30,312 nucleotides of DNA from an uncultured Oscillospiraceae bacterium. GTDB lineage: Bacteria > Bacillota > Clostridia > Oscillospirales > Oscillospiraceae. The first letter of the stretch is position 1, and the number at the start of each line of letters is the position of its first letter. The stretch covers positions 1 through 30,312 of the forward strand of contig CAKTVW010000027.1 of assembly GCA_934630495.1 (NCBI GenBank), written 5' to 3'. The translations under genes were made by a program, and so were the position numbers. Below are positions 1 to 6,522 of the stretch, one piece after another. Under the pieces are notes generated by a model. That model made no database searches. It was not told the origin of the DNA and worked only from the letters and a program-made list of their open reading frames with translations.

Positions 1-71
1 TCCACCCAAATTTCGCTCTCGGACAGCTTGCCCTCAGAAAGAATACGGACAAAACGCTTCTCTTTTGCCAT
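1..71 (-). CDS. N-terminal fragment of a small unknown protein (possibly DUF6440-like)
   Basis: Only the first 23 codons lie in the window; the gene continues past its left edge. The start is supported by a GGAGG ribosome-binding site about 9 bases upstream of the ATG on the minus strand. The visible residues begin MAKEKRFV and end SEIWV. This beginning resembles the short DUF6440 proteins of Firmicutes (MAK-x-KRF start), but that is from memory and rests on few residues. It belongs to a different transcription unit from fhs. Confidence 0.5.
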   Translation of the reverse strand, partial: MAKEKRFVRILSEGKLSESEIWV

Positions 72-187
72 AGGAATCTTTCCTCCCTCAAACGCCACAA
101 GGGCGCTTTCGATGCGTGAACGGTTGAATAGGGAAGCATTGCGGTGTGCCTGACGGCCCGGATTGAAACATCCGCTGCGGCGGGGAC

Positions 188-209
188 GGCGCGATGAGGG
201 CATCGCGCC
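188..209. repeat. Short palindromic intergenic repeat (GCGCGATG type)
   Basis: A perfect inverted repeat with 9-bp arms (GGCGCGATG / CATCGCGCC) around AGGG. It belongs to a family seen again at 251-279, 15092-15131, 26429-26452 and 27827-27848. Here it is read in the opposite orientation to the others, with the GTAGGG-like flank on the far side. The stretch 72-337 holds no credible gene; it contains this repeat, the next one and degenerate repeat modules. Confidence 0.7.
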
Positions 210-250
210 CTATGCAAAGACCGACCTTGTGAGCAAAAAACGCCCCATTG

Positions 251-279
251 TGCGTAGGGGCCGATGCCTTCATCGGCCC
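251..279. repeat. Short palindromic intergenic repeat (GGGCCGATG type)
   Basis: The inverted arms GGGCCGATG / CATCGGCCC surround CCTT and are preceded by TGCGTA. The core is the same as the longer, more perfect copy at 15092-15131. Downstream, the segment around 290-316 (GTTGCTTTTGCTGCAAGC) also matches, in reverse, part of the repeat-rich gap near 3890-3905. Confidence 0.7.
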
Positions 280-337
280 GTTGCAGGCACGTTGCTTTTG
301 CTGCAAGCCGTGTCGAAAACACGCGCGGCGGGAGGCG

Positions 338-592
338 TCAATGGCTCCGCCAGGCGCTGGTTACCAGCACACCGTTGATTTTCAGGTTCATGCTGCCGCC
401 GGTGGATTGCGGGAGCATCTCGACGAGTATTTCGTCGTCCCCGATCTTCGCGCAGAGCGTGTAACGCGCTTCGATAATGCCGCGCTTCACGTCCGCAACG
501 CTGTCGTCGATCCGCAGCTCGGTGCGGTTCCAATAGCCGCGAACGCTGATCGTCCGGCTCCCGTGCTGGTATTGCAATAGATCTCGTGCCAT
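338..592 (-). CDS. Small hypothetical protein, 84 aa
   Basis: I do not recognise this protein. The start is convincing: a GGAGGG Shine-Dalgarno lies about 6 bases upstream of the ATG on the minus strand, just beyond the fhs terminator. The protein is soluble-looking, with no signal peptide or membrane segment. It is rich in alternating hydrophobic and charged residues (RTELRIDD, DDEILVEML), which suggests a small beta-rich fold. One cysteine is present. It lies in the same direction as fhs but is separated from it by a hairpin terminator, so it may depend on read-through or its own promoter. No function is proposed. Confidence 0.6.
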   Translation of the reverse strand: MARDLLQYQHGSRTISVRGYWNRTELRIDDSVADVKRGIIEARYTLCAKIGDDEILVEMLPQSTGGSMNLKINGVLVTSAWRSH

Positions 593-626
593 GCTGCGTC
601 CCTCCTGCGACCTGCGGATATCCGGG

Positions 627-657
627 AAAAGCTCCGGCGATTTTCGCCGGAGCTTTT
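627..657 (-). terminator. Rho-independent terminator of fhs
   Basis: A 14-bp perfect inverted repeat (AAAAGCTCCGGCGA / TCGCCGGAGCTTTT) with a 3-base loop sits 11 bases beyond the fhs stop codon. On the minus strand the GC-rich stem is followed by TTTT, consistent with intrinsic termination. Confidence 0.85.
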
Positions 658-668
658 GGAATTTGAGA

Positions 669-2477
669 TTAGAACAGGCCGGAAACCTTGCCCGTTTCGG
701 TATCGACGTCGATGCGGCGATAGGCCGGGTCGGAGCTGGTGCCGGGCATCATGGAGATGGTGCCTGCCATCGGGCAGAGGAACTTCGCGCCGCCGTACTC
801 CAGGATGTCGCGGATGGGCAGACGCCAGCCCTTCGGAACGCCCTTCCAGCTCGGCTCGTGGGACAGCGACAGGTGGGTCTTGACCATCATGGTGCAGTAG
901 TCGGCGTACTTCGGGTCGCTCTCAAAGCGCTTTGCCTTCTCCTGTGCCAGAGGTGCCCAGTCAACGCCGTCCGCGCCGTAAACTTCCTTTGCAATCAGCT
1001 CAACGCGCTGACGCAGCGGCATTTCGAGCGGATAGAGGAACTTGATCTCGTTCTTCTCGTTGCAGGCATCAATGACCGTTTCGGCCAGCTCGATGGCACC
1101 TTCGCCGCCGTAGCGCCAGTGGTTGGACAGAGCGCAGCGGACACCCTTCTCCTTGCAGAGCTTGCGGATGAGGGCAATCTCGGCATCGGTGTCGGTGTAG
1201 AACTGGTTGATGCAGACGACCGGAACAATGCCGGACTTCTTGATGGTGTTGACATGGTGGAACAGGTTCTCGCAGCCCTTTTCCAGCAGCTCCAGGTTCT
1301 CCTCGGTGTATTCTGCCGGGAGGGGGCGGCCGGCAACGACCGCCGGGCCGCCGCCGTGCATCTTGAGCGCACGGATGGTCGCGACCAGAACGGAAACGTT
1401 CGGGGTCAGACCGGACAGACGAGACTTGACGTTCCAGAATTTTTCAAAGCCGATGTCGGCAGCGAAGCCGGACTCGGTGACATGGTAATCGAACAGCTTC
1501 AGCGCCAGACGGTCGCCGATAACGGAGGACTGACCGATGGCGATGTTGGCGAACGGGCCGGCGTGGATCAGCACGGGCTGATGCTCGACGGAGTAGCACA
1601 TGGTGGGGTTGATGGTGTTGCGCATCCACGCAGCCATTGCACCGGCGACCTCGAGATCCTCGGTGGTGACGGGCTCACCGCTGCGGGAGTAGGCGACGAC
1701 GATCTTGCCGATGCGGTCACGCAGATCCTTCAGATCGCGGGCGACGGCGAGAATGGCCATCAGCTCGGAGCCGACAGCGATGCCGAACTTGGACTCCATG
1801 AGGTAGCCGTCCTTCGTGCCGCCGATGCCGATGATGATGTTGCGCAGACCCTGCGCGCAGAAGTCGAGGACCCAGCCCATCTCGACGCGCTTGGGGTCGA
1901 TGTCCAGACGCTTCAGACCACGCTTTGCAAGCTGCTCGTCGTTATAGTTCCGCTCATGCTGCATACGGGCATTGAGCGCGACCATGGCAAGGTTGTGGGC
2001 GTTCATGATGTCGTTGATATCGCCGGTCAGACCCAGAGAGAACTCGGTCATCGGCATGAGCAGCGCGTTGCCGCCGCCGGCAGCGGTACCCTTGACGTTC
2101 ATGGTCGGGCCGCCGGAGGGCTGACGCAGGCAGCCGCCAACGTTCTTGCCGAGCTTGCCGAGGCCTTCAATCAGACCCAGCGAGGTGGTGGACTTGCCTT
2201 CGCCCAGCGGGGTGGGGGTGATGGCGGTGACTTCGATGAACTTGCCGTCGGGCTTGTCCTTCAGGCGGTTCATGATCTTGATGAAATCGAGCTTCGGGGT
2301 CTTGCCGTAGGGGATGATCTCATCGGGGAGCAGGCCCAGCTTCTCGCGGAAATAATCCACGGAGGGAAGGGTCTTTTCGGCTTCCTCAGCGATCTGCCAG
2401 TCCTTGTAGACGGTGGGGTCGAGAGTTACACGACCGGTTTCGTCTACGTACTTGCCGTCCTTGAATTCGATTGCCAT
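669..2477 (-). CDS. fhs: Formate--tetrahydrofolate ligase
   Basis: This enzyme activates formate on tetrahydrofolate with ATP, giving 10-formyl-THF: the first folate step of the methyl branch of the Wood-Ljungdahl pathway. The ATP-binding P-loop TPLGEGKST is at residues 89-97, and strongly conserved blocks follow (RQPSGGPTMNVKG, HAGPFANIAIG, TESGFAADIGFEKF). An AAGGAGG site 9 bases before the ATG fixes the start. At 602 residues it is longer than the usual ~555-residue bacterial enzyme. The P-loop begins about 20 residues later than I expect, and the C-terminus ends AYRRIDVDTETGKVSGLF, so it looks like the long form I recall from sulfate reducers and other anaerobes. It has its own promoter and terminator, so it may be expressed apart from the acs genes upstream. 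Confidence 0.97.
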   Translation of the reverse strand: MAIEFKDGKYVDETGRVTLDPTVYKDWQIAEEAEKTLPSVDYFREKLGLLPDEIIPYGKTPKLDFIKIMNRLKDKPDGKFIEVTAITPTPLGEGKSTTSLGLIEGLGKLGKNVGGCLRQPSGGPTMNVKGTAAGGGNALLMPMTEFSLGLTGDINDIMNAHNLAMVALNARMQHERNYNDEQLAKRGLKRLDIDPKRVEMGWVLDFCAQGLRNIIIGIGGTKDGYLMESKFGIAVGSELMAILAVARDLKDLRDRIGKIVVAYSRSGEPVTTEDLEVAGAMAAWMRNTINPTMCYSVEHQPVLIHAGPFANIAIGQSSVIGDRLALKLFDYHVTESGFAADIGFEKFWNVKSRLSGLTPNVSVLVATIRALKMHGGGPAVVAGRPLPAEYTEENLELLEKGCENLFHHVNTIKKSGIVPVVCINQFYTDTDAEIALIRKLCKEKGVRCALSNHWRYGGEGAIELAETVIDACNEKNEIKFLYPLEMPLRQRVELIAKEVYGADGVDWAPLAQEKAKRFESDPKYADYCTMMVKTHLSLSHEPSWKGVPKGWRLPIRDILEYGGAKFLCPMAGTISMMPGTSSDPAYRRIDVDTETGKVSGLF

Positions 2478-2496
2478 GGGGATTTCCTCCTTGTAG

Positions 2497-2590
2497 TCCC
2501 GGGATCTTTCACTACCCCCGGGAATAAATTTCTTTGATGCCGCGCTTCATTCGTCCGCGACTCCCGGCATCATTCGATATAAATATATCG
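2497..2590 (-). promoter_or_regulatory. Structured fhs 5' leader with three inverted repeats
   Basis: The ~115-base leader between the promoter and fhs holds three inverted repeats. CGATATA-AA-TATATCG is a perfect 16-mer at 2575-2590, just at or after the expected transcription start. GATGCCG / CGGCATC pairs 2536-2542 with 2565-2571. TCCCGGG / CCCGGGA pairs 2497-2503 with 2517-2523, close to the Shine-Dalgarno. The first could be a repressor site and the last could mask or expose the ribosome-binding site. It does not match the THF riboswitch consensus as I remember it. Function is inference. Confidence 0.45.
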
Positions 2591-2600
2591 GTATGGTTGC

Positions 2601-2629
2601 ATTATAGCATCCGACTGCGGCCTTGTCAA
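2601..2629 (-). promoter_or_regulatory. Consensus sigma-A promoter of fhs
   Basis: On the minus strand TTGACA (2624-2629) and TATAAT (2601-2606) are separated by exactly 17 bases, a perfect match to the vegetative consensus. The start point should be near 2594, giving a leader of about 115 bases. Confidence 0.9.
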
Positions 2630-2734
2630 TATCCGGAAAGGAAATTTTACACAAAACCTACAAAAAAACATAAGATGAATTTTTGCTTGGAAGCGTTGTC
2701 AAAAAATGCAGCGTTATAGAGGAGAACATGAACA

Positions 2735-3685
2735 TTACACGGCTTTTTGTGAAACCTCGGCCACATCGCGCACCAGTGCAAGAACCTTCCGTGCAACGAC
2801 GGTCTGGATGACCGCCTGCTCGAACGCGCCGACGGAATCGTCGTCGAGCTGATCGAGATTGATGTTGTTCTGGCGGCAGATTTCCTGCTGCGCCCGCTCG
2901 ATCTCCGCGTCCTCGGCGATGATGGCCTCCAGTGCGGCAATTTTCTGAATGGTTGTGCGGATGAGCAGACCCTGCTTCGCGTCGGGCAGCAGCTCGTCGC
3001 GCAGCTCGGCCTCGGTTTTCCCCGTAAAGCTGCAATATGCGTCGAGCGTCAGGCCCTGCTGGGCAAGCTGGGCACGGAGATTGTTCAGCTCCTCGTCCAC
3101 CGCGCGGTCCAGGTCAGCCTGCGTGGGCGTGTAGTCCAATGTGGCCGCCGCCTGCCGCAGCAGGCTGTCCATCAGCTCGGCCTCGGCGCGGTCGTCGTAA
3201 TAGGCCTGTAGGGCCTTCCCGACCTCCTGACGCAGCTGCGCCATGTTTTCGCAGCGGCCGACCTCGCGGGCAAAGCGGTCGTCGAGCGCGTAGACACCGT
3301 GGGTGCGGATCTCGTGAATCAAGCAGTCGAATTCCGCGTCCTTTCCGGCCAGCTCCGCCGCGTGATATTGCTCCGGAAAGCGGACGCGGACCGTCACGCG
3401 CTCGCCGGGATTCTTGTTCAGCAGCTGCTCCTCAAAGCCGGGGATGAACGCCCCGCTGCCAAGGGTCAGCGTCTGCATCTGCGCCGTGCCGCCGTCAAAC
3501 TTCACGCCGTCCACCGCGCCTGAATAATCCAGCACCAGCTCGTCGCCGAGCACGGACGGACGATTCGTGATAACAGTAATGTCAGGCGTCTGCGAACGCA
3601 TCCGCTCCAAGTGCTTGTCAACGTCGCTGTCGGAAACGCTCAGATGCTCCAGCGTTCCCTTCAGCCCTTTGTATTGAAATTCCAT
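2735..3685 (-). CDS. Trigger-factor-like peptidyl-prolyl isomerase lacking the ribosome-binding domain
   Basis: The 316 residues match the second and third domains of trigger factor. An FKBP-type PPIase domain spans roughly residues 46-126 (GDELVLDYSGAVDG, LGSGAFIPGFEEQL, RFPEQYHAAELAGKDAEF). A helical C-terminal chaperone domain follows at about 130-316. The first ~110 residues of normal trigger factor, which dock on the ribosome, are absent. The protein starts in the usual linker (YKGLKGTLEHLSVSDSDV), and an AAGGAG site 8 bases upstream shows that this is the real start. It is probably a free cytosolic folding or assembly factor, not the housekeeping tig. It lies between DUF3786 and fhs in the acetyl-CoA block, so a role in assembling those enzymes is possible but unproven. 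Confidence 0.85.
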   Translation of the reverse strand: MEFQYKGLKGTLEHLSVSDSDVDKHLERMRSQTPDITVITNRPSVLGDELVLDYSGAVDGVKFDGGTAQMQTLTLGSGAFIPGFEEQLLNKNPGERVTVRVRFPEQYHAAELAGKDAEFDCLIHEIRTHGVYALDDRFAREVGRCENMAQLRQEVGKALQAYYDDRAEAELMDSLLRQAAATLDYTPTQADLDRAVDEELNNLRAQLAQQGLTLDAYCSFTGKTEAELRDELLPDAKQGLLIRTTIQKIAALEAIIAEDAEIERAQQEICRQNNINLDQLDDDSVGAFEQAVIQTVVARKVLALVRDVAEVSQKAV

Positions 3686-3805
3686 AGGATTCTCCTTGTG
3701 TTTGATTTTTATGTAGGACGCGAGCCCCTTACGCGCTGTGAATTCCGGAGCGATTCCCGTTCAACGCCGCAAGGGCGATCACCGATCGTCCGCCCGCGCC
3801 GCAGC

Positions 3806-3860
3806 GCCTTGGCTCCCTCTTTGAGGGAGCTGTCAGCGAAGCTGACTGAAGGAGTCCCTC
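3806..3860. repeat. Double-hairpin intergenic repeat
   Basis: Two adjacent perfect hairpins are present: GCTCCCTC-TTT-GAGGGAGC (3812-3830) and GTCAGC-GAA-GCTGAC (3832-3846), with CTTGG in front and TGAAGGAGTC behind. I recall near-identical dispersed elements in many gut Firmicutes. The gap 3686-3961 contains only this and the next repeat, plus degenerate flanks. Confidence 0.7.
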
Positions 3861-3914
3861 CGCACCGCAGCGCACCGATCGACATAGCTTGCAGCAAGTC
3901 CAAAGCGTCGGCAC

Positions 3915-3938
3915 GGGCGGTCAATGACCGCCCCTACG
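3915..3938. repeat. Palindromic intergenic repeat (GGGCGGTCA type)
   Basis: The arms GGGCGGTCA / TGACCGCCC surround a single A, followed by CTACGG. It has the same architecture as the other CTACGG/GTAGGG-flanked palindromes in this window, but a different arm sequence. Confidence 0.6.
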
Positions 3939-3961
3939 GCGTAATACGAAGGGAAGTATAA

Positions 3962-4567
3962 TTACATCGCCGCTTTCAGCGCGGAGATCAACAGGTCGCC
4001 CGCAACGACGCGGTCCTCGGCGGCAAAGCCGTCGGCGAAGTTTGCAGTGTAGAGAAGCTGAGCGTTCGGCGGAAATTCGTCGTCACCTTCCCAGACCAGC
4101 AGGCGCAGACGGTAGTTGTCAAACAGCGTAAATTCGTAGCCCGCATCGCCATGCCTGAGCGGGATGCCGCCCATTTTTTCCGCCGCCGTTCGGAAGGCGT
4201 CGATGCGCGTGCCGAAGGTGAACGCGGCACGGGTCAGGACGCGGCCGGTGAACGGTTTTATGTAAACCTCACCCCACGGCAGTTCCCGAAAAGTCTTAAA
4301 ATCGTTATCCGGTGCAGCGCATTTCCCCAACAACAGCAGCCGCAGCAGGAAGGTTTGCAGCGGCAGCGGGGGAATCGTCCCGTCCGGCGCGGCGACCGCC
4401 GCGTCGGGATAGGCGACGCGGTAGTCCGTTCCGAGCAGCCGGACGGTAAAGGCCGCGCCGTCAAACGGAACGCCCGTCCGCTTTGCCGCTTCTATCGGGT
4501 CGAGCGCCGCAAATTGCTCGGCATAGTGCGCGAAGGGGACCTCTTCCTTGTGATTTTCTATCTGCAT
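3962..4567 (-). CDS. DUF3786 protein, 201 aa
   Basis: This is a soluble protein with the features I associate with DUF3786: an early LDPIEAAKRTGVPFD segment, FRELPWGEVYIKPFTGR in the middle, and VWEGDDEFPPNAQLLYTANF near the end. It starts 4 bases after the acsV stop codon, so the two are almost certainly co-transcribed and perhaps translationally coupled. I recall DUF3786 proteins as frequent neighbours of corrinoid and acetyl-CoA pathway genes in anaerobes. The tight pairing here suggests help with corrinoid-protein activation or with the activator itself. The biochemical function is unknown. There is no signal peptide and no cysteine cluster. Confidence 0.8.
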   Translation of the reverse strand: MQIENHKEEVPFAHYAEQFAALDPIEAAKRTGVPFDGAAFTVRLLGTDYRVAYPDAAVAAPDGTIPPLPLQTFLLRLLLLGKCAAPDNDFKTFRELPWGEVYIKPFTGRVLTRAAFTFGTRIDAFRTAAEKMGGIPLRHGDAGYEFTLFDNYRLRLLVWEGDDEFPPNAQLLYTANFADGFAAEDRVVAGDLLISALKAAM

Positions 4568-4571
4568 CGGC

Positions 4572-6500
4572 TTACTCCAATCCCGCGAAGCGCGACGCGT
4601 CGGTGTGCGGCAGGAAGCAGGCGGCCACGAAGCTGTCCATGTAGCCCGGGTGGGTGGAAAGCTCGACGTAGGTCATGTTACGCGCGACCTCGTCCACCTT
4701 CTGCTCGGCCTCGTCCGACAGCGCCATTGCATATGCACCGGAAAGGGACGAGTTGCCGATGTAGTGGAACAGCTCCAGCGGCACATTCGGGAACATGCCG
4801 ATGCGGACGGCGTTTTTCATATTGATGCCGCTGCCGATGCCGCCTGCGACGTAGAAGCCCTCGATGACGCTCTCGTCCATGTCCATGCCGGAAAGCAGCG
4901 TGTCGATGGCGGAATAGATCGCGCCCTTGGCGCGGATGAAATTCAGAATATCGACCTCATTGAGCGCGACCTCGCGGCCCGTGGCGGATTCCGCCGCCGT
5001 AGCCAGAAGATAGCGGCCCGTGCCGTGGTGGTCGTGCAGGATGCGCGGGCTTTCGCGGACGAACAGGCCCTTGGCGTTGATCGCACCCGTGCGGAACAGC
5101 TCGGCGATCGTATCGATGATGCCGCTGCCGCACAGGCCGACGGGCTTCTGCCCCGCCTCGCCGATGATGCTCAGCTTCGGCTCAAGCGTGGCCTCGTCGA
5201 TCTCGCAGGCCTCGATTGCGCCGTCCGTCGCGCGCATACCGCAGGAGATGTCGCCGCCCTCAAAGGCGGGGCCTGCCGAGCAGGCACAGGACATCAAAAA
5301 GTCGCGGTTGCCGAAGACAATTTCGCCGTTCGTGCCGAGGTCGATGAACAGCGACAGCTCGTCCTTGTTCCAGATCATGCCCGCGAACGTGCCCGCCGTG
5401 ATGTCGCCGCCGACATAGGAGCCGATATTCGGCGCGATCAAAATGCGGGCGTTGGGGTGCACCGGCAGAGCAAGGTCGCCGCCGCGCAAACCGTTCCAGT
5501 GGAAGAACGCGGGGATGTACGGCTCCGTGCGCACGGACTCGGCATCTACGCCCACGAGCAGATGGTTCATCGTCGTATTCGCGCCGACGCTCACGCGCAG
5601 GATGCGGGTCGCGGTCACGCCCGCCTGCTTGCACAGCGCGGCGATGAGCGGCACGAGGGTTTCCTTTACAATCGCGTCCTGTAATTTTTTGCGGCCGCCG
5701 GGCTTGCCCTGCTCGACGATGCGGTTGATGACGTCCGCGCCGTAGCGAATTTGACCGTTTCCGCCGGAGGCCTTAGCCAGCAGACGGCCGTCCTTCAGGT
5801 CGAACAGGACCGCCGAAACGGTGGTCGTGCCGATGTCGATGGCAAGGCCGCACAGCGGCGCGGTGTCCGACGCAGGAAGAACGTCATAGACCACGAAGCG
5901 GTCATCAAAGCGTTCGCCCGCGACCTTGACCGCAAAATTGCTCTCGCGCAGGACATGCGGCAGCTTGCGCAGCGGGAAGAACGGCAGCTCGATCGTTTCG
6001 CAGCCGGTTTTCTCCGTCAGGGCGCGCTCCAGCCGCTCGTTGTCGGGCATGGTGTCGTCGAGGGTCGGCTCGTCGAGCGTCAGTTCGACGGTCTCAAAGC
6101 GGTTTTTCAGCGCGATGCCCGCCTCGCGTACGCCGTCCAGCAGCTTTTCAAAGATCGCGACCTCCTCGCCGGAGGACAGGTCGGCGGTCTTCATGCGGCT
6201 GCGGTAAGCCGAGGCAATGTCCGGCACCTGCACCGTCACGTCCGAACGGGCGTAGGTGCAGCACGACAGCCGCCAGCCGTCGGCGAACTCCTCATCGGAG
6301 ATATGAGCGGTCTGTAACCCCTCGGTCTGGCCGGAGATCAGCTTCACGCGGCATTTGCCGCACGAGCCGTTGCCCGAACAGGGCGCGTCAATGGCCACGT
6401 TGGCCTTCCGCGCCGCGTCGAGCAGCGTTTCCTCGTCGCTGACGCTGACGCACACCGGCGCGTCGTTGTTTTCAAATGTAAATGTTAGTTCAAAAGTCAT
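4572..6500 (-). CDS. acsV: Reductive activator of the corrinoid iron-sulfur protein (RACo)
   Basis: RACo returns the inactive Co(II) form of the corrinoid protein to Co(I) in an ATP-driven electron transfer. The N-terminal [2Fe-2S] ferredoxin domain has ligands C41, C47, C50 and C80 (CSGNGSCGKC and RLSC), spanning roughly residues 1-95. A linker region follows. The C-terminal half is the ASKHA-fold ATPase: IDIGTTTVSAVLFDL near residue 220, DLGTNGEIVFG in the middle, and YVAGGIGSGIN near residue 565. The length, 642 residues, is normal for RACo. It follows the SLH gene by 22 bases and precedes DUF3786 by 4 bases. The substrate is presumably the AcsC-E/AcsD protein encoded upstream. Confidence 0.95.
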   Translation of the reverse strand: MTFELTFTFENNDAPVCVSVSDEETLLDAARKANVAIDAPCSGNGSCGKCRVKLISGQTEGLQTAHISDEEFADGWRLSCCTYARSDVTVQVPDIASAYRSRMKTADLSSGEEVAIFEKLLDGVREAGIALKNRFETVELTLDEPTLDDTMPDNERLERALTEKTGCETIELPFFPLRKLPHVLRESNFAVKVAGERFDDRFVVYDVLPASDTAPLCGLAIDIGTTTVSAVLFDLKDGRLLAKASGGNGQIRYGADVINRIVEQGKPGGRKKLQDAIVKETLVPLIAALCKQAGVTATRILRVSVGANTTMNHLLVGVDAESVRTEPYIPAFFHWNGLRGGDLALPVHPNARILIAPNIGSYVGGDITAGTFAGMIWNKDELSLFIDLGTNGEIVFGNRDFLMSCACSAGPAFEGGDISCGMRATDGAIEACEIDEATLEPKLSIIGEAGQKPVGLCGSGIIDTIAELFRTGAINAKGLFVRESPRILHDHHGTGRYLLATAAESATGREVALNEVDILNFIRAKGAIYSAIDTLLSGMDMDESVIEGFYVAGGIGSGINMKNAVRIGMFPNVPLELFHYIGNSSLSGAYAMALSDEAEQKVDEVARNMTYVELSTHPGYMDSFVAACFLPHTDASRFAGLE

Positions 6501-6522
6501 CTTGCAGGTTGCTCTCCCGGAA

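Noticed and set aside
591..2537. A 648-codon open frame on the plus strand opposite fhs
   Set aside because: It is a mirror of the GC-rich fhs codons. It lacks a ribosome-binding site and any recognisable domain, while the minus strand encodes a full formate-THF ligase.
2478..2600. THF riboswitch before fhs
   Set aside because: The leader is structured, but I could not find the conserved THF-riboswitch segments in it.
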